Part shown: positions 12,610 through 22,229 of the stretch, one piece after another
Layout of the letters: the number at the start of each line of letters is the position of its first letter
Numbering within the stretch: position 1 is the first letter of the stretch
NCBI RefSeq assembly: GCF_014898055.3
Contig: NW_023601433.1
Coordinates: 16,540,141-16,604,140, forward strand
DNA: 64,000 bases
Source of the DNA: Talpa occidentalis
Taxonomy: Eukaryota; Chordata; Mammalia; Eulipotyphla; Talpidae
Reading direction: 5' to 3'
Made by a program: the position numbers and the translations under genes
Notes under the pieces: generated by a model
Databases searched by the model: none
Seen by the model: the letters and a program-made list of their open reading frames with translations, nothing else
Told to the model about the DNA's origin: nothing

Positions 12610-13075
12610 AAAATAACAATATCTAACAATTATTGAGCTTTCACAAATATGCCAAATTGTTCTGAGCCTTTTTCATAGATTATCTCCTTGAATTCTATAA
12701 TAATATATTCAGCTGGGTTTTATTTTAACCTCACTTTTCTTTTTTTCCCTTTTTTTAAGATCTATTTACCTTTGCATACAAGAATTGGGGTACAGGCCAG
12801 AGGTGCAGGGGGTGACAGAATTCACCAGAGACAGAGTGGGGAACAGAACAGGCAGATTAACTGAAATACACTGCTGAGGGGAGCAGCGGGCAAGTCAGGA
12901 GAGGTCTGCTATGCCATGTGGGCAGCCACCTGGTCAGGGATCGAACTCGTGGTGCAGTGGCTGTGGATGGCTCCATAGGTTGCATCCTAACTCCCTGCAC
13001 CACCAGGGAGGCCTATTTTAACCTCACTTTTTAAATAAAGAAACTGAAGCACAGATTGTTTAAACAGTCGACTCT
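12610..13075 (-). mobile_element. MIR fragment, split by a SINE
   Basis: The left part (ACAATTATTGAGC…TTCATAGATTATCTCCTTGAATTC) and the right part (TTTAAATAAAGAAACTGAAGCACAG) are consecutive pieces of an antisense MIR. They are separated by the SINE at 12739-13013 and its TSD. Confidence 0.6.
12739..13013 (-). mobile_element. T+ SINE, copy 5
   Basis: Full-length antisense copy with an exact 18-bp TSD, TATTTTAACCTCACTTTT (12721-12738 and 13014-13031). The 5' head is intact (reverse complement of GCCTCCCTGGTGGTGCA). Confidence 0.94.
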
Positions 13076-13469
13076 GGAAACAAGTTACTGCCAGAGATAA
13101 GGCAAAGAGCTTCTGGTCAGAGCCAGGGAGCCTGGGCTCTTGAGGTGAGTGTGGAGACCTCGGGGTGCTGATGTAAATCCATCTGACTGGGCTTTTTCTT
13201 TTTGACAACTGAGGCTTTGTGTTTAAATAAGCTTCTTTTACTGGCTCTCTTTCCTCTCAGCATTAATTCTCATTAGGAAATCCCTGCTGCCTTGCCCTGC
13301 CCTGCAGATCAGCTTCTATCAGTTCCGCCCTGAAATTTCAATGTTATATTGAGATGTCATTCTCCTCACAGCCTCGAGCCTTCAATTTCACAGCACCTAC
13401 ATATTTTTCAGTGAGCTCCCCAGGCCCTCTGTGACAGGTACCCCAACAGCCATCCTGGGCTCTGCTCTT

Positions 13470-13660
13470 CCTCCTTTCTCCCCATTGCACACTCCCCTGA
13501 ACCCTCTGGTATTCTGCCAAACACTATGCCTATCCTTCAGGTTTTGTTCAGATTTCTCCTTTTCTCTGAGATCTTCCCAAATCGCTATTTAAAATTGCAA
13601 CACGAACCAACCCACTTCTTGCTTATTTGCTTATTTTCTCCATGACACTTACAGTGCCCA
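13470..13660 (+). mobile_element. L2 LINE 3' fragment
   Basis: The run TCCTTCAGGTTTTGTTCAGATTTCTCC, then CTGAGATCTTCCC, then TATTTAAAATTGCAAC and TTATTTTCTCCATGACACTTAC follows the order of the L2 3' end. It is ancient and diverged. Confidence 0.7.
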
Positions 13661-14986
13661 GTGCATGGAAGGATCTCGGCAGTGTGGGGCATCAGTCAAC
13701 ATCCCTTATCTGACAGCTGGACTCCCATATAATGGTGAAGACAGTGCAGGCAGATTCATCCCAGATGAGTTCCCTGAGCCTCAGAGGTGGGTGGCTATGC
13801 CTGGGGCCTCAGTGACACACGGACAGGACTGACTGCTGCAAGGGCCACTGCACCCACCTTGTGCCAAAGCAAACAGTTCATTTAGGGCTCAGAAGTCAGT
13901 GCTGTTGTGCCCCCTATACAATGCACCCTTATGAAAGTGGAAAAATGTCTGTGGATTGCGGTAGAAAGCAGAGTGATTAGCATGCTCTGAGAGAAATAAG
14001 AGCCTTCCCCCAAAGCTCAGGCAAAATGTGCTGTGGGTACAATTGGCAGTTTCCAAGTTTTCCTTTCTTTTCATGAACCAGATGGGTGCACCCCGCACTA
14101 GTTAACTGTCCTGACAAGTTCATAAATCAAGCACTGAGACCCTCCTGGTTTCCACAGGGCCACCTCCAAAAAAGCAGGACTATTTGTCTCCCATCAGAGA
14201 CTCCAGTTTAAAGGGCACATACTGAGGCTCCTGAGAACACCTGAGACACTCTCCAGTAGGTATGACTAAACCCCTCTCCCAGGATTCACTGGGTTTGCTG
14301 ACTCTAACACAAGACTGTAGTCAGTATCTTTTCTCTTGAGGGTGGTTATTGAAGATTGAAACAAGTTCTCTAGACTCAGCTCAGTTCACAAAGAAATTTC
14401 TTCCAGAGGCTCAAGGAGGTTTAACTGGATTCACTCAGGAATCTCAGCAGAACCACTGCTGTGAATTGCATGTACTAACAGGCTTCCAGGAGTTGACAGT
14501 GAATTAACAAGCACCTCCCTGTGAGGCTGTGACCAGCTGGTCACATCCAAGTTGAGTCAGAGGGATCCACATGGGCCATTTTTGGAAGAGAAGCAGGCTT
14601 ATAAATCAAGCAAACAAACCATGCAACAAACATTTGTGGCTAGAATTTTAAGTTGGATATAAAGTGTTCCAAGAAAGTAATTTTCAGTTGAAGAAAACCT
14701 ATTCAGATGTGATGGCAACATAACCCTTGAAAGTAATAAAAGCAAATGAACTATTGGCTGTTTCATATGAATTTGTTGTTGCTCTTGCTGACTACAACAG
14801 CAGAGCAGCTGAGGAATTCAAATGGATGCTCTCAAGCTGGTGAGAACATGAGGGGTCTGTATAATTATCACATCTAGAAAACTGGCCTGAAATGTACCTA
14901 GACAAGTGACCAACATATTGCGTCTCCTGCCACATGTATTCAATTGGTCATCAGGCAGAGTCCCTGATGGAAGGCAGACTCACATG
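13661..14986. other. Unique sequence, no gene seen
   Basis: No transposon ends and no convincing coding potential. The single minus frame at 13889-14098 is unremarkable. Confidence 0.4.
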
Positions 14987-15603
14987 GAAATTGATGTCGT
15001 TTTTGGAGTCAGTGGGTTTGGAGTGCAAAGTCCTTGGGTTCACTGTGGGAAAGGTTTCACCAGAGCTTCTTTCAGTGGCATGTGGAGAGTTTCCCAGGCG
15101 AGTTTCTCCAGGAGACAGAGACGTCAGTTATATTTAAAGAGCAGAGTTAGAAAAAGGGACCGAAAAGTAGAGGACACAACTGGGCAGAAAGAGCTGCCCC
15201 AAAAGGGACAGATTTGCTGAGAGAGGCCTACATGGTTGCAGGTGCATGGCCTTGAGGAGAGTGGCCTCCGCTGAGGGAGATCAGTGAAAAGAGGCCTTGG
15301 CATGGTGCAGGTCACGGGCAGGCAGGGACGCTGCTGCCCTGCAGAGGAAGAGAGTTGGTGGAAAGAAGCACCTGCATAGGCACAGGTGGGCAGTGGGAGT
15401 GCTGCCCCAAGCCTGTTCAGACACTGATATAGTCCTTTTCTCTTTGGGAGGGGTCAAAGAGTGGAGTGGCCTGCTGGTTGCTGATGTAGGATAACTTGGT
15501 AAAACCAGGAAGGGACCAGAGATTCCAGGGTAGACTCAATCTCCATATCCTACCCTCAGGCCTGTGGTCCACTCCCTGTAGCATCTGATCCTGCTTGGGT
15601 CTC

Positions 15604-16028
15604 TGTGGAACCAGGCATAAGTATTCTTAGCCATTGCTTTGTCATTTTGTGTGTAACTGCCATTTTAGAATTTTAGGTTTTGCTGTCCTGGGAATGACGA
15701 CTGCATTCCAGAGATAGTTTCGACGATTTCAACCCTCACTCCACCCTTCCCTCCAGTCACCAATGAAGGCGAATTTGCCATAATTGGAGCTGCATCTCAG
15801 CTGGGCCAGTCAGCTTAGAATTATAGCTGGCAAAGTTGAAGAACGCATCCTTCAACGTAGCCAATGAGTAACTGCTTCCTTTGTTTGGGGCTCTCGATAT
15901 CTGCCGCTGAGTCAGTAGGTGCCCTGAGTCTGTAATAAACTGTAATAAACTCCCTTTTGTGTTTGCATCGGCTGTCTTTGGGTTCTTGGAGGCTATGCTC
16001 GCAGAGTCCGCCGATCTTGGGCACAACA
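15604..16028 (+). mobile_element. 5' LTR of the provirus remnant (425 bp)
   Basis: It begins TGTGGAACC and ends GGGCACAACA. Two AATAAA signals lie 11 bases apart at about 15935-15952, followed by a U5 containing TTGGGTTCTTGGAGG. The size and the position of the poly(A) signal fit a class I (gamma) ERV LTR. Confidence 0.85.
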
Positions 16029-16031
16029 TTT

Positions 16032-16049
16032 TGGGGGCCCATCCGGGAT
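16032..16049 (+). promoter_or_regulatory. Primer-binding site, tRNA-Pro type
   Basis: TGGGGGCCCATCCGGGAT directly follows the LTR end and a TTT spacer. By my count it matches 16 of 18 bases of the proline-tRNA primer site common in gammaretroviruses. The two differences may be mutations since insertion. Confidence 0.85.
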
Positions 16050-16566
16050 CAGCTAGCACAGACCCCAACTACCAAACAGCTGAAGGGAGCCATTAAAGCA
16101 TGTACGACGGGTGAGCGTCAGTGCTTACCCAGGTAAAAATTTTGTTGTCTGCAGACCTGAAAGTGTACTTAGTACCTGTAGTTGCTGAACTCTGTACCTG
16201 TAAAGAGTGTACTTTGTTTGCAAACCTGTAATTTTGTAGCCGGGTAAGGCTTAAGTGGACGCACTGGCAGGCCTACGGCGTGGGCCACGGGAGATGTCCC
16301 CGGACCACTTGATTGGCTATCCCCTGTGGGGCAGCACTGGGGTAGCATTTGTATAGGTTTGAAAAAATTGTTTTTGGTTCATTTCTTGTGTTTGTCATTC
16401 TTAAAACTTTGGTATTTGTCTTTACCCAGGGACCCTCTGATTGGTTATCCATTCCCCTTGTGAGGCAGCAGTGGGGGCAGGTACCCCTTTTTGGGGAAAG
16501 TTCGAAAAAGCTATCTTTGTTTTGTTCCTGGTGTCTGTTGTCTTTGTTGCATTTGTGTTCGTAACC

Positions 16567-16644
16567 ATGGGTCAGGCAATGTCTACCCCACTGTCTTTGG
16601 TCACAGTCAAGTCAAAAAGTAAAATGCTGGGGACTAAAAAGTAA
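16567..16644 (+). pseudogene. Gag N-terminus remnant
   Basis: The open frame starts MGQAMSTPLSL, which carries the myristoylation signal MGQ and the TPLSL motif typical of the gammaretroviral matrix protein. It stops after 25 codons, and no further matrix, capsid or nucleocapsid sequence is recognisable. The start lies about 520 bases after the primer site, as expected for a gammaretroviral leader. It is a broken relic. Confidence 0.85.
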
Positions 16645-17507
16645 GGGACCCACTACAACTGGCTGGTGGGGGACTGCCTCTGGTCTCAGCAAGCAGCTGC
16701 ATGGACTTTTTCTTGAGATCATTGGTATGTCTCTGCTGCCTTCCAGCTGTGGGGGAATTAGACTCTCCCTTTGTCTACCTTAAAAAACTATTTTGGTTCA
16801 TTCTAGGGGAAAAGTTCTATTTCCCTGTGTTTTTCTGATTTTAAAGTCTAGATTGTTTAAGGTAAAAAAAAACTGCTGAGTTACTTTGGACTTGCTAATG
16901 AGCTATAAAATGTGATTTTTGGTTGAGTAAAAACTTCTAAATTGCTTATTGAACATGTAAAAGTTTAGTTTCTTATTAAAACTAATTAATTTTTGATAAG
17001 AGTCTGAAAACAGGCAAACTGTAAAGGAAGATCTTATTCTTCCTCTTCTCTTGTCTTCTCCATACATGGTTCTGAAAAGAAAAAATGTCTTTTGTCTTAA
17101 AAATGTGCTTGGTCTCAGTGAGACAGAACTAAAACAATGTAAAGCCAAATGATAATGACTTAAAAATACAAACTCGAAATGTTTTTCTTATCTAAGAAAG
17201 TTAGTACAAACTGCTTGAGTTTGTAATTGTTGAAATTGTTTGAAATTGTTGTGGTCTTAGACCCTAGATTTTAAGTAAGGGTTAAAATTGAATACTTGTT
17301 CTATGTAAGGATTCTAGCTTCTAACTTATTAACAACCTGCTTGAGATAAAAAGAATATTAAAAACTTGGCTAAATGGATGTGTTAAACTTAAAAAATTGT
17401 TACTAAAAAAACTGGAGTTTACTAAATTGTAGTTTCTCAGTGTCTTTGCAAATATTGGTAAAAAAAAAAAAATAACTGTTTCTTAAAATTAATGCACATG
17501 GCCAAAA
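16645..17507. other. AT-rich internal region of the provirus, unassigned
   Basis: Between the gag relic and the LTR end are about 860 bases rich in A/T with no long open frame and no pol or env similarity that I can see. It might be diverged internal sequence or filler from a deletion. One A-run lies at 17460-17472. Confidence 0.4.
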
Positions 17508-17685
17508 CCGCCGATCTTGGGCACAACAGTCTCAAGCCTTGTGACAAGGCACTGGCGCCTGAGGGTCCCAACCTCTAAAGCTGGGTTAATGGTCATGTTA
17601 TTCCCCTCGACCCTCGCCTACTTGTGAGTCAGGTTCTAGTCTTGTGAGGCCTTCTTTCCAGTTTTTCTATTCTTGTCCTCCATCA

Positions 17686-17850
17686 TTCCCTAATAAACCT
17701 GCCCTTTAAATATAACTAATGTCTCTGTCTCATGGAGAAACTCACCTGGGAAACTCGCCGCATGTTTCTGAAACGGGAGCTCTGGTGACACCTTTCCCAA
17801 AGTGACCCCAAGGTGCCTGGACTCCAAACCCAGACTCAAATAACGACAAC
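17686..17850 (+). mobile_element. R-U5 piece of family C LTR, opposite orientation
   Basis: It holds TAATAAACCTGCCCTTTAAATATAAC, then CTCTGTCTCATGGAGAAACTC, ending GACTCAAATAACGACAACA. This is the plus-strand version of the U5 that appears antisense at 14992-15140 and 19355-19500. It abuts the U3 start of the interrupted LTR head to head, so the locus is rearranged. Confidence 0.65.
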
Positions 17851-18037
17851 AGTTTGTTCCTTAATCTCCATATCTACACCTTCAGATCTCTGCTCCTGAC
17901 ACTCCCTACAGTAGTCTGATAGTTTCTACAGCTGGATTAATGGCTATGTTAATCCTTTCTACCCCCACCTCCTTGTGAGACAGGTTCCTGACCTTGTGAT
18001 GTCTCCTTTTCAGTTTTGCTCTTCTTATCCTCCATCA
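17851..18037 (-). mobile_element. Family C LTR, U3-start fragment
   Basis: The sequence from AATCTCCATATC through TGTGAGACAGGTTCCTGACC to CCTCCATCA parallels the last 230 bases of the LTR at 19355-20138. The middle of the LTR and a U5 in the same orientation are missing. Confidence 0.6.
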
Positions 18038-18406
18038 GAAATGACATACCTCTTTCCCATGTGCCTGTTTTCTACTCTGTCTCACACACCTGTCTGCTGG
18101 ACCCTCCACTGCAAAGACCATGTGCTTGTCATCTCTTTTCTGTAGAACCTCAATCTACAGAGCAACTGTGCCTCACAATCCAGTCTAGATGTTGTTAGAA
18201 CATCCTCTCAAAATTAACTTCAGAGGAGTGCTGTGGACAGGATGTTGTAGAAAATGACATGTTATATTTTGTTTTGTCTTGTTTGTTGATCTTGTGCATT
18301 GATTTCCTTCCTGCCAACCATAACCATGTTTTCCTCCAGGAAAGAAACTGGCTCACACTGCTCCCACAAGGACTCAAGTGTGAAGATGCAGTTGTTCAAG
18401 ATGGTC
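18038..18406. other. Short unique spacer
   Basis: Nothing recognisable lies between the family C cluster and the first family B solo LTR. The short overlapping frames show no coding signature. Confidence 0.4.
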
Positions 18407-18410
18407 AGGT

Positions 18411-19018
18411 TATTATAGGACAGGGAGAGGGGCAGCCCAAACCCCACAAACCTGCCTATTCTACATGGGTTCTGCCATCCGCCGCATCAACACAAAACAT
18501 AGGAGACTTTAATGGGAAGGAACTTTAATAAAACTAGGAAACAATACAGGTAAGGCAAAGAGTCTAGTTTCTAGTCTAGTTTCTAAATGAAGCATCCAGA
18601 GTTACCCGTCCCCTCGTGGGTAAAAGTCCATCCAAATGGGATTGGCCCAGAGCAAGGCCCCAAAGCCTGCTACAAGTCTAAAGCATCTTCCAGTGGGGAC
18701 CCACAGAAAAGGGTCACAAACAACTGGACAAGCCCGGAAGGAAAAGAGCAAAATCAACATCAAAATAAAAGCTGCCATTGTCACCTCCCCATGGGTCTCA
18801 CCCACATCTGTGTCACCCAGTCCACGACCAAAAGACAAGCGCAGTTTCTTCACGTGTCTCTAGGCTCCATGCGCCTCCTCCAGGTCTCCTTCTGGCTCCA
18901 TCCTCCTTCCTTCCTCAGTCTCTTCTGCAGCTTCTCCTCTTCCTGCTCAGCTCCACCCTCCCTTGGGTGGGGCAGGGAACCTGGAACTTCCCCCTTTCCT
19001 GGGGACCACCCTGTTACA
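18411..19018 (-). mobile_element. Solo LTR, family B, copy 1 (608 bp)
   Basis: On the minus strand it starts TGTAACAGGG; the far end is mutated from TGTTACA to TATTATA. A perfect 4-bp TSD, AGGT (18407-18410 and 19019-19022), shows independent insertion. The minus orientation is favoured by an ATTAAA signal about 490 bases from the start. No internal retroviral sequence is attached. Confidence 0.85.
18602..18775 (-). other. Open frame inside solo LTR B copy 1
   Basis: The frame on the minus strand reads MAAFILMLILLFSF… then DPFLWVPTGRCFRLVAGFG and ends RGDG. It has a hydrophobic, signal-peptide-like start. A matching frame lies in the other copy at 21008-21184. About 58 aligned residues differ at about 14 positions, so there is little sign of purifying selection. 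I do not recognise a protein family. It is probably chance or a fossil. Confidence 0.25.
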
Positions 19019-19354
19019 AGGTGACTCCATCAGAGACCATGGATGTAAAGGTATGTTCAGAGAAAGCTGGGACTCACTCCTTCCCACCCAAAACAAGGAA
19101 GGAGTCACACACCACATGCCTAACAGCATGACAAGCACACAAGAGTCACAACCCCAAGAGACTTGAAGAACAGACTGACTCATATGCTGCTGGTGGAAAT
19201 GTGAGCTAGAGATACTCTTTGAAATATATTTGCAGTTTCTTTAAAAGCTAAATATTCCATCACCAGGAAAGATGATCAACTGGTACTTTTCAGCAGATCT
19301 GCAAGCTAGTTGAAAACCTCTGTCACATAGGTACATAGCCAATCACCACCCTTT

Positions 19355-20138
19355 TGATGTCATTTTTGGAGTCAGTGGGTTTGGAGTGCAGGCTCCTTGG
19401 GGTCACTCTGGGAAAGGTGTCACCAGAGCTCCCGTTTCAACAGCACGTGGTGAGTTTCCAGGTGAGTTTCTCCATGAGACAGAGACGTTGATTATATTTA
19501 AAGGGTAGGTTTATTAGGGAAAGGGACAGGAGAGCAAAAGACATTTGCATAGACACAGGCAGGCAGGAAGAGCTGCCTAGAAGGGACAGGTTTGCTGAGA
19601 GGCCTGTGTGGTTGCAGGCAGGCGGCCTTGAGGAGAGCGGCCTCCGCTGAGGGAGGTCAGTGAAGAGAAGTCCCAGCAGGCACAGGTCATGGGCACGCAG
19701 GAAGCTGCTGCCCTGCAGAGGGAGAGAGCTGGTGAAAATGGGCACCTGCATAGGCACAGGTGGGCAGTGGGAGTGCTGCCCCTGAACCTGTGCTGACACT
19801 ACACTGATATAGTCTTCTTCTGTTTGGGAGGGGCCGCCCCTTGTGAGCCTTCGGGTTAGTTGCTGATTTTGGATAACTATGCAGAATCTGAAAGGGACCT
19901 GATTCCACAATGGGCTCAATCTCCATATCTTTACCTTTGGATGCACCAGCTCTCCCATACCTGCTTGGATCTTATGCTTTGTAATCTAGGCGACTGTGCC
20001 TAAGGATTTTGGTTTTCATAGCTGTGTCAATGGCTATGCTAATCTCTTGTACCCCCACCTTGTGTGAGCCAGGTTTCTGGTCTTGTGGTGCCTCATTTTC
20101 AGTTTTTTTTTTTTTTTTTTTATTCCTGTCCTCCATCA
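19355..20138 (-). mobile_element. Solo LTR, family C, intact copy (784 bp)
   Basis: It runs from TGATGTCATTTTTGGAGTC on the left to CCTCCATCA on the right, with a 4-bp TSD CTTT (19351-19354 and 20139-20142). In minus orientation R/U5 carries TAATAAACC and CTTTAAATATAATC. A T-run of about 20 lies near the U3 start (20104-20121). It is the best reference copy for the rearranged cluster at 14992-18037. Confidence 0.8.
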
Positions 20139-20142
20139 CTTT

Positions 20143-20824
20143 CATGCTTTTGTAGCATAAATTCAGGTAACATTGAAGTTCCAGTTGGGTCAAATTGTGA
20201 GCCTTTGTTTTGACTTAATTTCTTTTTGTCAGTATTGTGAGGATTAGGGGCCTCCTCACAGCACAGGTTACTTTAGGGCTTTAAAGACCATTGGCTTATA
20301 TTGGGTGTGCCCAAAGCTGCCCTACAACATAGGGGATCAGGATCTTTTCTTGTGACAGAGCTGTGGCAGCAGAGTGTTGCTGTGGAGGGGCACTGGGCGC
20401 ATTACTCTGGTTGTTATGGAAGATTGGGGTCCTGGTGGCCCACTTCTTCTGGAGAGAATGCCAGTCAGTGAGGCCCCAAGTAGTCTAGTATGGTTATTTT
20501 CTCTCTGACATAGGTGGGGCTGTCAAGTCCTGTGAATACTAGCTTAACTGATAAGCTAGTATTGAAATGCTGATCAACATTATCTGATAAGCTGATAAGC
20601 AGCAACACAGAGCAAAGAGCAGGCACAATGATAAGGCTTGCTCTGGGAGAGCAGTTGAGCACCCCACACTTCTCGGCCTACCTTTTTTTTTTTAATCAAT
20701 AATGCCTGGATGTAAATGTGCACCTGGACACCCTGGGGGCCAGGAGAGCAAGGGCAACAGCAGCCAGGGATCAGGAGCACAGAGGACAGGGAAGGGTGTA
20801 ACAACAGATTGTTCCATTGGGGTA
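20143..20824. other. Unassigned spacer within the ERV cluster
   Basis: It may be older retroviral or unique sequence. Short repeats of CTGATAAGC occur at 20538-20600. No coding signature. Confidence 0.35.
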
Positions 20825-20828
20825 CTAT

Positions 20829-21432
20829 TGTTACAGGGCAGGGAGAGGGGCAGTCCAGACCCCTCAAACCTGTCTGCCCTAAATAGGTTCTGCCATCTAC
20901 TACATCAACACAAAACATATGAGACTTTAATGGGAGGGAACTTTAATACAATTAGGAAACAATACAGAAAAGACAAAGAATATAGTTTCTAAATCAAGCA
21001 CCCAAAGTTACCCGTCCCCTCTTGAGTAAAAGTCCACCAAAGCATGATTGGCCCAGAGCAAGGCCCCAAAGCCTGCCACAAGTCTAAAGCATCTTCCAGT
21101 GGGGACCCACAGAAAAGGATCAGAAACACCCAGACAAGTCTGGAAGGAAAAGAGCAAAATTAAAGTCAAGACAAAAACCACCATTGTCACCTCCCCTCGG
21201 GTCTCTCACCCACATCTATGTCACCCAGTCCACGACCAAAAGACAAGCACACTTTCTTCACGGGTCTCTTGGCTCCGTGTGCCTCCTCCAGGTCTCCCTC
21301 TGGCTCTCCACCCTGCTTCCTTCCTTCCTCAGTCTCCTCTGCAGCTTCTCCTCTCCCTGCTCAGCTCCACCCTCCCTTGGGTGGGGCAGGAAACCTGGAA
21401 CTACGCCCTTTCCTGGAGACCACCCTGTTACA
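20829..21432 (-). mobile_element. Solo LTR, family B, copy 2 (604 bp)
   Basis: Perfect terminal inverted ends TGTTACA…TGTTACA/TGTAACA and a perfect 4-bp TSD CTAT (20825-20828 and 21433-21436). It aligns with copy 1 along its whole length in the same orientation. Each copy has its own TSD, so the pair is two separate insertions and not one provirus. Confidence 0.9.
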
Positions 21433-21436
21433 CTAT

Positions 21437-21950
21437 GAATTCCTCCCCAAGGGATGGTCACCTTCTTCCTGCAAACCTCTGAATAATTCCATGGGCTGGC
21501 AGGAAACTGGAGCCACTGCTCAGGGTCAAGAAGGTACCTGGTCCATTTGAGAAAGAGGGGTGCTTGTCTAGATGCTCTGATCTGTGGAGCAGTGTGGGTG
21601 GGAGAACTTGCCTTTAGGCCATTCAAGGACCTCCCAGATTCTACCAAATGTCAAAGCAGCCTATACTGCTAATTGTAGGCTTTGTTCCACATTGATGCCT
21701 CACAAGTAAAACTACATTTAGCTGCACACATAAAGGAGTGCCTTTAAATAGAAGCACTCTAAAGAAGAGGATAAGGCCAATATTTTTCAAGCTATTATTT
21801 TATTTATCCATGCAAAATGTCCATATTTCATCAGCATTTTGTCTGCAACAAGAAGATAATTAGCCTCTAATTCACTGTACAGCCATTAACCAGACATTTG
21901 GGCCCATTTCATTGCCCGTCCTTGGCTGAGCAGAGAGCCAAAACATAACT
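21437..21950. other. Unique sequence, no gene seen
   Basis: No element ends were recognised. The minus frame starting inside the LTR and running to 21647 is not supported as a gene. Confidence 0.4.
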
Positions 21951-21953
21951 GAG

Positions 21954-22229
21954 GGGCCTCCCTGGTGGCACAAGGAGTTAAGACGCAACCTCTGAAGTTG
22001 TCCACAGCCTCTGCAGCACGAGTTCAATCCCTAGCCAAGGAGCAACACACATGGAGCAGCAGACCTCTCCTGTCTCGCCCACTGCTCCCCTCAGCGGTGT
22101 ATTTCAGTCAGTCTGCCTGTTCTGTTCCCCACTCTGTCTCTGGTGCGTCCTCTTACCCTCCACACCTCTTGTCTGTTCCCCAGTTCCTGTATGCATAAAT
22201 AAATAAATCTTTAAAAAAAAAAAAAAAAC
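21954..22229 (+). mobile_element. T+ SINE, copy 6
   Basis: Full-length copy of the 'GGAGTTAAGACGCAACC' subtype. TSD AAAACATAACTGAG on the left and AAAACATAATTGAG on the right. Confidence 0.93.

Larger units (their letters stand above)
15604..17528 (+). mobile_element. Gammaretrovirus-like provirus remnant
   Basis: The parts, in order, are a 5' LTR (15604-16028), a proline-type primer site, a leader, the first codons of gag, about 860 AT-rich bases I cannot assign, and finally 21 bases identical to the LTR 3' end (CCGCCGATCTTGGGCACAACA at 17508-17528). Direct 5-bp repeats GTCTC flank it (15599-15603 and 17529-17533), so both outer ends are original. Most of gag, all of pol and env, and nearly all of the 3' LTR are missing. 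It lies inside the family C LTR and so is younger than it. It cannot encode a virus. Confidence 0.85.
14992..17685 (-). mobile_element. LTR (family C), interrupted by a provirus
   Basis: In minus-strand orientation this LTR starts TGATGGAGG (at 17685) and ends in a U5 ending AACGACATCA (at 14992). Without the inserted provirus at 15604-17533 its length is about 765 bases, close to the intact sister LTR at 19355-20138. The landmarks agree with the sister: CTTTAAATATAAC at the R/U5 boundary, CCATATC and CCTGCTTGG in mid-U3. A GAAAT at 14987-14991 also occurs at 18038-18042 and may be the original TSD of a larger element. Confidence 0.7.

Noticed and set aside
18587..19131. Overlapping plus-strand frames of 117-145 codons
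   Set aside because: They lie antisense within a solo LTR; their proline/serine-rich products come from its C-rich strand.
18411..21432. Two similar LTRs as the 5' and 3' ends of one provirus
   Set aside because: Each has its own perfect 4-bp TSD (AGGT and CTAT), and the sequence between is another LTR with its own TSD.
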